From contig CAUJFK010000062.1 in assembly GCA_963169175.1 (NCBI GenBank), positions 1 through 15,368 of the forward strand: a stretch of DNA of 15,368 bases. The letters run 5' to 3'. A program made the translations under genes and the position numbers. The notes beneath the pieces are model-generated. The model was given only the letters and a program-made list of their open reading frames with translations, searched no databases and had not been told where the DNA came from. The stretch is from Acidobacteriota bacterium (GTDB lineage Bacteria; Acidobacteriota; Blastocatellia; Pyrinomonadales; Pyrinomonadaceae). Below are positions 9,961 through 15,368 of the stretch, in pieces (position 1 is the stretch's first letter; every line of letters starts with the position of its first letter).

Positions 9961-10184
9961 TCGCCAATGGCGACCAACCTATAAAGCGTAGGGTGAACTG
10001 AGCGAAGCGAATGCAACCCTGGGAATGAGCAACGTTGGATTCACCGTCGCTGAATGCGACGAGCGATACTCGCAGGTAAATGTTGCTCCCATTCAGGGAG
10101 CGAAATCCCGCATTCCCCTAGCCTAGGGTTCCGCTCGTTTTACTCGCTGCACCCTAGGCTTTATAAGTTTGTCGCCTTTGGCGA
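9961..10184. repeat. Long nested palindrome between hemW and the nucleotidase gene
   Basis: This fills most of the gene-free stretch 9920-10264. Outer arms 9961-9995 and 10150-10184 pair at 31 of 35 positions, and each outer tip is itself palindromic (TCGCCAATGGCGA; TCGCCTTTGGCGA). Further in, the arms stay alignable with small gaps through AACCCT/AGGGTT to GGGAATG/CATTCCC near 10021-10027 and 10111-10117. An inner pair GAGCAACGTT (10027-10036) matches 10079-10088, and a perfect hairpin CGTCGC-TGAAT-GCGACG (10045-10061) lies at the centre. Both flanking genes end here, so it could also act as a transcription barrier. It has no coding potential that I believe. It resembles an intergenic palindromic repeat (REPIN/MITE-like). 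Confidence 0.8.
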
Positions 10185-10229
10185 TGTCTGAATATTGGTT
10201 CCGTTCGCGGTACTTGTTGCACCCTAAAC
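10127..10229 (+). repeat. Degenerate direct copy of part of the intergenic palindrome
   Basis: Bases 10127-10159 (start GGTTCCGCTCG, end CACCCTAGGC) recur at 10197-10229 (start GGTTCCGTTCG, end CACCCTAAAC) with 25 of 33 positions identical, 70 bases apart. The second copy lies outside the main palindrome, so the region probably took in more than one element or a partial duplication. The remaining 10230-10264 shows nothing definable. Confidence 0.6.
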
Positions 10230-10264
10230 ATTCAATCTACGTCGTGGTCGTTGGCAGAGATCGC

Positions 10265-11785
10265 TTACCCGATGCGCACGATCCTTTCTTCCAGTTTCGG
10301 GCTTATCGTAGAATCCGGCGCAGAACGGATGGATTGCTCGAAAACGTCGGAATCCTTTGGTGCTTTATCGGCCGGAGTTAGAACTTTGGCATTTTTGAAC
10401 ATGGTGTAGCCATCGCCGCCGCGGGAGACGAGGAAATCGGATGTCGCAAGGGAATAGATCTTGGCGTCATCGAGCGGCTTGCCGTCGATCAAAATATCCG
10501 AAATTCGCTGGCCCGGAAGTTTGCGGGTGTCGAACTTAAAGCTCATTCCCGAGATCTGTGGAAAGCGTCCGGGTTCGGTGTCTTCCGCGCTGCGGGCCAC
10601 GCTGTGTTCGAGGATGTCGCCGAGCAATTTGCCTGAAACCTCGACCTTTACGATCGGATTGTTGAACGGCAGCATCGAAAGCACATCGCGCATTGTCAAA
10701 ACGCCGGGGCTGTACGTAAGGTCAGCGCGGATCGAGCCGCCGTTGACGAGAGCCACGTCGGCGCCGGCCGCATTGCGGTAGGCGTCAGCAATGAAGTTGC
10801 CGATATTGGTCTCTTTTGTCCGAACGGAATACGAAAGGGCGTCAAGTTCAACGGCGGTGGCGCCGACCTTCACCGCCAGTTTCTCGAGCAGTTCCTGGTA
10901 TTTCGCAAAGACCGGAGCGAATTCAGGCGCGTCGGGAATTTCATCGGTCACGGGGATTATCCGCCAATCCATGCTTTGCAAGCGGCCGGTCTTTTTGTCG
11001 ATGTAAAGATCGAAGCGGCCGACCTCGCGTGCGTCGGCCCACATCTTGAAGATCGGCGTACCGTGGGCCGAAGATTGAAGCAGCGTGTGCTCGTGGCCGC
11101 CGAGTATCAGGTCAAAGCCGGCACAGCCCGCCAGCTTTTTGTCCTGGGCCATAAACATATGCGTGAGGCCGATTATCACGTTTGCGCCGGCCCTTCGCAT
11201 GCGGGGCACAAGCCGTTTTGCCACAGCGCAGTAATCGGTCACGTTCAGGCTTGCCTCCATTGACGACGTTTCCTTCGTTTCCGGCAAAAGCAGGCCGATA
11301 ATCCCTATCTTTACGCCGCCGATCGAACGGATAATGTATGGCGGCGTATCCGCGAATATCTTGCCCGTCTTTTTGTCAATTACGTTTGCTCCCAGCCACT
11401 GAAATTTCGATTCCTTCATCCGATCACGAAGATCGGCCGTCTTTAGATCAAACTCGTGATTGCCGAAAACCGAATAATCGAGCCCAACCATGTTCCACGC
11501 ATCGATCATCTGCGCGCCCTTGTAGGTACGCGTCTCAACCGAAGGCGAGACCGTGTCGCCGCCAAGGGTCATTATTGTGTTCGGGTTTTCTTTGAGGACC
11601 CCTTTTTTGACCGTCATCACGCGGGCCAGCCCGCCGCGTTTGCCGCCGTCAACAGGCGAAAATTGATACGTGTCGTTTAGATGAAGGATCGTAACGCGGA
11701 CGGTGTTATCAGCCTGAGCGCTGACGACGAAGCGCAGAAAGAAGATGAATGCCAAAAGGCACAGGAATTTGATCTGGGTTCGCAT
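10265..11785 (-). CDS. Exported 5'-nucleotidase / UshA-family metallophosphatase
   Basis: This 506-residue protein starts with a signal peptide (hydrophobic 7-23, cleavage near VSAQA). The calcineurin-like metallophosphatase domain shows VTILHLNDTYQ (about 31-41), TLGGDT (73-78), VFGNHEFD (106-113), GLTHM (near 207) and LGGHEHT (near 230). The C-terminal 5'-nucleotidase domain shows GNFIADAYR, ALVNGGSIRADL, PFNNPIVKVEVSG and SRGGDGYTMF, the last two forming the nucleotide pocket. It should hydrolyse extracytoplasmic nucleotides or related phosphate esters for scavenging. In the first motif the usual D-x-H is D-x-Y, seen in a subgroup of the family (NDVYEI-type). The start at 11785 was preferred over an upstream in-frame codon at 11854 because it begins the signal peptide and has GGTGA just upstream. 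It lies 71 bases after the stop of the preceding same-strand gene. Confidence 0.9.
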   Translation of the reverse strand: MRTQIKFLCLLAFIFFLRFVVSAQADNTVRVTILHLNDTYQFSPVDGGKRGGLARVMTVKKGVLKENPNTIMTLGGDTVSPSVETRTYKGAQMIDAWNMVGLDYSVFGNHEFDLKTADLRDRMKESKFQWLGANVIDKKTGKIFADTPPYIIRSIGGVKIGIIGLLLPETKETSSMEASLNVTDYCAVAKRLVPRMRRAGANVIIGLTHMFMAQDKKLAGCAGFDLILGGHEHTLLQSSAHGTPIFKMWADAREVGRFDLYIDKKTGRLQSMDWRIIPVTDEIPDAPEFAPVFAKYQELLEKLAVKVGATAVELDALSYSVRTKETNIGNFIADAYRNAAGADVALVNGGSIRADLTYSPGVLTMRDVLSMLPFNNPIVKVEVSGKLLGDILEHSVARSAEDTEPGRFPQISGMSFKFDTRKLPGQRISDILIDGKPLDDAKIYSLATSDFLVSRGGDGYTMFKNAKVLTPADKAPKDSDVFEQSIRSAPDSTISPKLEERIVRIG

Positions 11786-11794
11786 CTTTTCACC

Positions 11795-11838
11795 GCCGGG
11801 CCAAAATACAGTGCGATCTTGCCCTTTTTCGGCCCGGC
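11795..11838 (-). other. Inverted repeat next to the nucleotidase ribosome-binding site
   Basis: The perfect 8-base inverted repeat GCCGGGCC (11795-11802) and GGCCCGGC (11831-11838) flanks 28 bases in the leader of the nucleotidase mRNA. The 3' arm abuts the GGTGA that precedes the ATG at 11785, so folding could limit ribosome access. No T-tract follows it, so it is a poor terminator for the upstream gene. A DNA-binding site is another possibility. Confidence 0.35.
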
Positions 11839-11856
11839 AATGAGAGTTTAGCAAAT

Positions 11857-12579
11857 TTACCGCGAGGATGATCTCGAACGGATAAACTGCATGACATCGA
11901 AATTAACGCTAACCTCGTAACTCGGTGCCGCGGAATTCGGAAACTGAAGGCGTGCTCCTCCAGTTAAACCTGGAACTCCCAGCGGAGCCCTTACTGAGCC
12001 GCCATTATCAAGTATCTTGAATGAAAGTCCGTCCACTCCCGGTATAGGAATTTCGCGGTCTCTTATCAAACCGAAGGCCAGGTCACGCGTTTGCTGGTTG
12101 GCAACGATTATCGTGATGGAGCTTCCTGCGACGATCCCGGCCATCGTGACCATAGCAACGCGGCTGCCGGTTGACGAACGGTCCCATTCGGATCGAAGTT
12201 GACGAACTTGGCGCAAGCCCTCATCGTGAGCACGGCGGACAAGGCCCTGGACGATCGGCAGTGCGTAAACTGCACCTGTGATGTCGGAAAGATCGCCCGG
12301 ACGCGGTGTGGCCGGCCCATTGCCGCGCGGAGCTGTCCAGATAGAAGGTGCGGGCGGCGGCGAAGGCCCGAAAATATCTCGCGATGGCGAGTTTGCCATC
12401 ATCTCGAACGTCGGCAGCATCAGCCGCCAGTTTGGCCGCAGCATCTCCTGGACGATGCGGTTTGCCGCCATTCGAGCCTCGATCTCTGCGATAGTCCTTG
12501 CTATCTCGGGGTCAAGGGTAAGCTGTTGGTCAAGAAGCCTGATCGGACGTGCTCGGTAGCCAAGTTCAAAATCACCCAT
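11857..12579 (-). CDS. Unidentified protein with a central Pro-rich linker and one hydrophobic segment
   Basis: I do not recognise a named family. The 240-residue protein has an N-terminal helical part (residues about 10-70, with LDPEIARTIAEIEARMAANR), a Pro/Ser/Gly-rich linker (about 75-103), and a second helical stretch. A hydrophobic segment VAMVTMAGIVAGSSITIIVA (about 152-171) follows, then a C-terminal beta-rich part containing DREIPIPGVDGLSF and SYEVSVNFDVMQFI. The last part resembles, from memory only, modules in proteins associated with extracellular contractile injection systems; this is unconfirmed. The start is fixed by AGGAGG 5 bases upstream of the ATG at 12579. It lies 74 bases downstream of tryptophan dioxygenase and 71 bases upstream of the nucleotidase on the same strand, so co-transcription is possible. 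No export signal precedes the N-terminal helices. Confidence 0.8.
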   Translation of the reverse strand: MGDFELGYRARPIRLLDQQLTLDPEIARTIAEIEARMAANRIVQEMLRPNWRLMLPTFEMMANSPSRDIFGPSPPPAPSIWTAPRGNGPATPRPGDLSDITGAVYALPIVQGLVRRAHDEGLRQVRQLRSEWDRSSTGSRVAMVTMAGIVAGSSITIIVANQQTRDLAFGLIRDREIPIPGVDGLSFKILDNGGSVRAPLGVPGLTGGARLQFPNSAAPSYEVSVNFDVMQFIRSRSSSR

Positions 12580-12584
12580 AAGAA

Positions 12585-12590
12585 CCTCCT
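12585..12590 (-). promoter_or_regulatory. Strong Shine-Dalgarno sequence of the unidentified gene
   Basis: On the minus strand this is AGGAGG, a perfect anti-16S match, 5 bases before the ATG at 12579. It decides the start against the in-frame ATG 13 codons upstream (12618). It is the strongest ribosome-binding site I see in the window, so the protein may be made in quantity. Confidence 0.85.
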
Positions 12591-12653
12591 CATATATCCA
12601 GCAGAAAAGCCGATACATAGGCGACGGCGCTGGTGGTGATCTTTTGCCTTAGT

Positions 12654-13445
12654 TTAGGACGGCACGTGTTTAAGCTGTGTTCTTGCCTCCCAAAGTTCGG
12701 GGAAGAACTTTTTGGTGAGGGTGGTCCTGAGATAGCCGACACCTTCCGAGCCGCCGGTGCCAGGTTTCATCCCGAGCATTCGTTCGACCATCAGGACATG
12801 ATTCGACCGCCATAGTGCCAGCTGTTCGTCGTGTTCGATAAGCAGGTCCTGCATCAAATAAAGCTCGGCATATTTTTCCGGATGGGCCAGTATTTCAACG
12901 ATCGCAGCCACGCGTTCTTCATACGCGCCAACAGCCATTCCGCCGCGGCCTATCAGCGCCCAGAACTCATCAGCGAGCGAAGGTGAGTTAAATCGCTGCG
13001 TCAGGCGTTCAAACGCAAATTCATCGTCCTTGAATGTATTTAGGATGCGTTCATCGCGGGCACCGGATAGAAACTCCAATTCGCGGAACTGCATTGATTG
13101 AAAACCGCTGGCGGGGTTCAATTTATCGCGAAATTCGAGAAATCCGATAGGTGCCATCGATTCCAGAATGTGTATCTGCATACCCAGGACCTTTTCTATC
13201 GAGACCACGCCCCGAAGCGAGTGGTTTGCTCGAAACAGGCGCCCTTCGCTGATCCAGCCGACACATCCGTCCAGTTCGTGCAGTATCTGCTTGAACCAGA
13301 GCTCGTAAGTCTGATGGATCACGATGAAGAGCAGCTCATCGTGGCTGGTTGGTTCCGACAGAGTTTCCTGTAGCTGGATCAGCTCTCGGACCTTTAGATA
13401 TTTATTGTAAGAAAGCGGTGCGCTTCTGCCGTATTCGTGAGTCAT
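12654..13445 (-). CDS. kynA: Tryptophan 2,3-dioxygenase
   Basis: This 263-residue cytosolic heme enzyme opens the indole ring of L-tryptophan to give N-formylkynurenine, the first step of the kynurenine pathway. The family signature FIVIHQTYELWFKQILHEL (40-58) contains His44, the active-site His that contacts the indole. SGFQSMQFRELE places Arg121 for the substrate carboxylate. RSNHVLMVERMLG holds His216, the proximal heme ligand, and GTGGSEGVGYLRTT is the C-terminal substrate loop. The length is close to other bacterial enzymes (about 280-300) and all key residues are present. No kynureninase or formamidase gene lies in the window, so the rest of the pathway must be elsewhere if present. The ATG at 13445 has no clear Shine-Dalgarno sequence. 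It heads a run of three minus-strand genes. Confidence 0.96.
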   Translation of the reverse strand: MTHEYGRSAPLSYNKYLKVRELIQLQETLSEPTSHDELLFIVIHQTYELWFKQILHELDGCVGWISEGRLFRANHSLRGVVSIEKVLGMQIHILESMAPIGFLEFRDKLNPASGFQSMQFRELEFLSGARDERILNTFKDDEFAFERLTQRFNSPSLADEFWALIGRGGMAVGAYEERVAAIVEILAHPEKYAELYLMQDLLIEHDEQLALWRSNHVLMVERMLGMKPGTGGSEGVGYLRTTLTKKFFPELWEARTQLKHVPS

Positions 13446-13466
13446 TTGGGTGTCTTTAATAGGCTA

Positions 13467-13495
13467 ATCATCCCTTATCACCCTGTTCAAGTCAA
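13467..13495 (-). promoter_or_regulatory. Candidate promoter of kynA
   Basis: On the minus strand TTGACT (13495-13490) is a good -35 box, but the element 17 bases on, GATGAT (13472-13467), is a poor -10 box. The start of transcription would be about 15-20 bases before the ATG. The region is shared with the divergent cold-shock promoter, whose -35 box begins at 13534. I give this a low weight. Confidence 0.3.
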
Positions 13496-13533
13496 TTTTT
13501 CACACATTTTCCCCATTCTGGCCCAAAAAGTTC

Positions 13534-13562
13534 TTGACACGGGATGCAAAATGACGTTAAAT
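13534..13562 (+). promoter_or_regulatory. Sigma-70-type promoter of the cold-shock gene
   Basis: TTGACA (13534-13539), a 17-base spacer and TTAAAT (13557-13562) form one of the best promoters in the window. Transcription would begin near 13569, leaving a leader of about 210 bases before the ATG at 13782. A long leader is the known arrangement for cspA-type genes. Confidence 0.65.
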
Positions 13563-13569
13563 TCTGATT

Positions 13570-13781
13570 CGTCAACCGACAATCAAACGGCAAAGCCCTT
13601 TAATCTTGTAGTTTAAGATTTCTCACTATTTGGAAGCGATGATTCCAATTTGCTTTCGAACTCGGTATCCGAGCATTCCCCCCAGGAAGCACGGACGCGT
13701 TCGTCTGAGTCGTCGAATTGTTTTCGGACTGGACTGGTATAAACAGAATATTTTTGAAGTTTGCGGGAGGATTTAGGAAAG
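13570..13781 (+). ncRNA. Long structured 5' leader of the cold-shock mRNA (candidate RNA thermosensor)
   Basis: The gap between kynA and the cold-shock gene is over 330 bases and holds no believable gene on either strand; most of it is this leader. Short hairpins can be drawn one after another: AATCTT/AAGATT (13602-13607 with 13615-13620), GGAA/TTCC (13632-13635 with 13643-13646) and CTCGG-TAT-CCGAG (13661-13673). Near the start codon, GGGAGG (13765-13770) and AGGAAAG (13775-13781) both could serve the ribosome. In Escherichia coli the long cspA leader refolds in the cold to allow translation; the same role here is an inference from position and length, not from sequence similarity. Confidence 0.45.
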
Positions 13782-13994
13782 ATGGCCAAAGCATTAGGAT
13801 TGGTGAAATGGTTCAACAATGCAAAAGGATACGGGTTTATTGAACAGCCCGGCGAACAGGACATTTTTGTCCATTACAGCGCAATTTCCGGTGACGGGTA
13901 CAAGACGCTGATCCAGGGGCAGGAAGTTGAGTATGAAGTTATAAACGGCCCAAAAGGCCCGCAGGCCGAAAATGTGATGAAGGTCGCCGTCTAA
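13782..13994 (+). CDS. Cold-shock domain protein (CspA family)
   Basis: This 70-residue protein is a single cold-shock domain, the usual size of the family. It begins MAKALGLVKWFNNAKGYGFI, containing the KWFN start and the RNP1 motif KGYGFI; RNP2 is DIFVHYSAI (about 34-42). Such five-stranded OB-fold proteins bind single-stranded RNA and DNA and melt mRNA structure in the cold. The ATG at 13782 matches the family N-terminus; a TTG seven codons upstream is in frame but would consume the Shine-Dalgarno sequence. It has its own promoter and a long leader, and transcription should end at the strong hairpin at 14055-14090. Just after the stop lies a small perfect hairpin GCAGGC-CGT-GCCTGC (13995-14009). 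Confidence 0.96.
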   Translation: MAKALGLVKWFNNAKGYGFIEQPGEQDIFVHYSAISGDGYKTLIQGQEVEYEVINGPKGPQAENVMKVAV

Positions 13995-14054
13995 GCAGGC
14001 CGTGCCTGCCATGATAGCCATTTTGAACTGGTCCCACACTGCGTTGGTATTGTC

Positions 14055-14090
14055 AAAAGGCGAGCCGGAGTTGTCCGGTTCGCCTTTTGT
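14055..14090. terminator. Bidirectional rho-independent terminator
   Basis: A 14-base stem (14055-14068 with 14075-14088) pairs completely with one G-U pair around a 6-base loop AGTTGT. It has AAAA on its left side and TTTT plus GTT on its right, so it can stop transcripts from both sides: the cold-shock gene (plus) and the small unknown gene whose stop codon is at 14091 (minus). Confidence 0.85.
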
Positions 14091-14411
14091 TCATATCAGC
14101 TCTTCGCCTTTTGCCCGCAGGGTCCGCCGCCATAGTTCGCGGTATGAGGCGTACTTGGCAACGAGAGTGCTAAGCTGGTATCGCTGGGCGTAAGTCATTG
14201 TGCGGCTGTCCGAAATTCGCCGAAGCAGCGCCTCAAGGCGTGCACGTGCCTCGAGGGGCGGCCGCTTTGAGTTGCCGTTAAAATAGATATCGAAATCGAT
14301 CTTTAACTTGCGGATGTCGTCCTCTATTCGCGTAAGCTGCTTTTCGAGGCTGGCGGCATCTTCGCTGTTCTTCCGGCCGTTACGAAACGTCGGGTTCGGA
14401 TTGAAAGCCAT
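14091..14411 (-). CDS. Small conserved-looking helical protein of unknown function
   Basis: The 106-residue product from the ATG at 14411 is mostly charged helix. A coiled-coil-like stretch DAASLEKQLTRIEDDIRKLK is followed by IDFDIYFNGNSKRPP, then an Arg-rich helical half with RISDSRTMTYAQRYQLSTLV and YRELWRRTLRAKGEE. The pattern YFNG...RPP...TYAQRY...RELWRR looks like a conserved family rather than random sequence, and I recall similar proteins in acidobacterial and deltaproteobacterial genomes, but no function is known to me. There is no signal or membrane segment. No strong Shine-Dalgarno sequence precedes the ATG; an in-frame TTG at 14465 would add 18 residues and is less likely. It is convergent with the cold-shock gene and divergent from selA, with 100 bases between starts. 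Confidence 0.75.
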   Translation of the reverse strand: MAFNPNPTFRNGRKNSEDAASLEKQLTRIEDDIRKLKIDFDIYFNGNSKRPPLEARARLEALLRRISDSRTMTYAQRYQLSTLVAKYASYRELWRRTLRAKGEELI

Positions 14412-14511
14412 ATTTGTTGAGGAAGCAGGACGCGCGTGGAGTGTCCCACCAAGTAACAAAAACAACTAATCACAGCTCATTTCCAGGGAGCGTTCCCGTT
14501 CCTGCAAAATT

Positions 14512-15368
14512 ATGCGAAAGAAAGCATCTTTGGCCAGTGTTGATGCAGCCATTTTGCCGTCGGTCGATGAGATCCTGAACACGGATCAGGCAACTAGGCT
14601 GACTGAAGTTCTCGGCCGCGATCGGGTCTTAGCTATCGTGCGTTCTTTGCTCGCGCAAAAGCGGGCCCAGTTGTTTGCGGGCGAATGGCCCGAGGCTGAC
14701 AGGCCAACCCTTGTGAAACAATTGGCGGCTGACCTTGCCGAAAGCGGTGCCGCCGAGCACCTACGCGGTGTTCGCCGGGTAATAAACGCGACCGGCGTTG
14801 TCATACATACAAACCTTGGCCGGGCTCCGTTGTCCGACCGTGCAAAGGCAGCAATGAATGAGGCAGCGGGTTATTCTACGATCGAGTACGACCTCACGAC
14901 GGGTTCGCGCGGCCCGCGCGGAGCTCAGGTCGTTAGCCTTACCAAGCTCCTGACCGGTGCCGAAGATGCTCTTGCGGTCAACAACTGTGCGGCGGCGGCG
15001 CTGTTGGTTCTTTCCGTCTTCGCGGCGGGGCGTGAGGTGATCGTGTCGCGGGGTGAGTTGGTCGAGATCGGCGGCGATTTCCGAATCCCTGACATCCTTT
15101 CCCGTACGGGTGCCGTGCTTCGCGAGGTGGGCACAACCAACCGCACACATCTGAAGGACTATGAGGACGCGATCTCCGGCCAGACCGCGATGATCCTGAA
15201 AGTTCACCCATCAAATTTTCGGATAAGCGGATTTACCAAATCTCCAACGACAGCGGGGTTGGTGAACTTGGCCCGCGAACGAGGATTGATATTTTATGAA
15301 GATGCGGGTTCCGGAGCGGTGGTGGACGTGGAAGCAATGGGAATAAGCGGCGAACCTGTTATCTCAAT
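14512..15368 (+). CDS. selA: L-seryl-tRNA(Sec) selenium transferase SelA (N-terminal part)
   Basis: SelA is a PLP enzyme that converts seryl-tRNA(Sec) to selenocysteinyl-tRNA(Sec) using selenophosphate. The window holds the first 285 codons; the family is about 460 residues. The N-terminal domain shows LPSVDEIL near residue 17. Core motifs are RVINATGVVIHTNLGRAPLS, LTTGSRGPRG, VNNCAAAALLVLS, VIVSRGELVEIGGDFRIPD, EVGTTNRTHLKDYE and ILKVHPSNFRISGF, all strongly conserved in SelA. The PLP-binding lysine lies beyond the window edge and cannot be checked. The ATG at 14512 is the only ATG after an upstream in-frame stop at 14467-14469; the nearest Shine-Dalgarno-like GGGAG is over 20 bases away, so initiation may be weak. 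SelB or other selenocysteine genes may follow downstream. Confidence 0.95.
   Translation, partial: MRKKASLASVDAAILPSVDEILNTDQATRLTEVLGRDRVLAIVRSLLAQKRAQLFAGEWPEADRPTLVKQLAADLAESGAAEHLRGVRRVINATGVVIHTNLGRAPLSDRAKAAMNEAAGYSTIEYDLTTGSRGPRGAQVVSLTKLLTGAEDALAVNNCAAAALLVLSVFAAGREVIVSRGELVEIGGDFRIPDILSRTGAVLREVGTTNRTHLKDYEDAISGQTAMILKVHPSNFRISGFTKSPTTAGLVNLARERGLIFYEDAGSGAVVDVEAMGISGEPVIS

Noticed and set aside
10169..10381. Plus-strand open frame 10169-10381
   Set aside because: It runs from the palindromic repeat into antisense nucleotidase sequence, with no ribosome-binding site or motif.
11795..11838. Rho-independent terminator of the unidentified gene
   Set aside because: The loop is 28 bases and no T-tract follows the stem in the transcribed direction.
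11786..11854. N-terminal extension of the nucleotidase to 11854
   Set aside because: It would bury the signal peptide 23 residues inside the protein; the ATG at 11785 has a ribosome-binding sequence and begins the signal peptide.
14412..14465. N-terminal extension of the small helical protein to a TTG at 14465
   Set aside because: A TTG start with no Shine-Dalgarno sequence; the added residues look unrelated to the charged helical core.

Overview
The window looks like a chromosomal segment of an Acidobacteriota bacterium, most likely of the Blastocatellia/Pyrinomonadaceae type. This is an inference from three things: a large soluble Ser/Thr kinase of the 'SGGMGEVFLAED' type fused to an ATPase/TPR module, the DinB, ICMT-family and DUF433/DUF5615 genes, and palindromic repeats embedded inside coding genes. 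No database search was possible, so the taxonomy is tentative. No tRNA, rRNA, CRISPR array, transposase or prophage gene was seen. Both outermost genes are cut by the window ends.

Layout. (1) 1-2865, minus: a signalling protein with an N-terminal Ser/Thr kinase, an NB-ARC/AfsR-like ATPase and C-terminal TPR-like helices; its C-terminus lies outside the window. (2) 3149-4390, plus: two adjacent exported thiol-redox proteins, an AhpC/TSA-like redoxin and a TlpA/ResA-like thioredoxin with WCGPC. (3) 4482-4982, plus: a DinB-superfamily protein with its own good promoter. (4) 4993-5549, minus: a DUF433/DUF5615 toxin-antitoxin pair. (5) 5648-8062, plus: purL for purine synthesis, carrying two sets of in-frame palindromic repeat insertions. 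(6) 8064-8666, minus: an ICMT-like membrane methyltransferase. (7) 8702-9919, plus: hemW, a radical-SAM heme chaperone, carrying another copy of one of the purL repeat elements. (8) 9920-10264: a gene-free stretch holding a long nested palindrome. (9) 10265-13445, minus: three tandem genes, in transcription order tryptophan 2,3-dioxygenase, an unidentified protein, and an exported 5'-nucleotidase/metallophosphatase. (10) 13782-13994, plus: a cold-shock protein with a long structured leader. (11) 14091-14411, minus: a small helical protein of unknown function, sharing a bidirectional terminator with the cold-shock gene. (12) 14512-end, plus: selA, so the organism probably makes selenocysteine.

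Most of the genes are unrelated housekeeping or regulatory functions rather than one pathway. The two thiol proteins probably act together outside the cytoplasm, and the DUF433/DUF5615 pair is a self-contained module.

The least ordinary feature is the repeat biology. One palindromic element, whose two arms encode PPALAGG-like and PPANAGG-like peptides, is inserted in frame in both purL and hemW. A second, unrelated 18-bp palindrome (consensus GGCAAACTTAAGTTTGCC) occurs three times in another loop of purL. A third, larger palindrome fills the intergenic region after hemW. In the two genes this is analogous to the protein-coding palindromic elements described in Rickettsia, but no sequence relationship to those is claimed.
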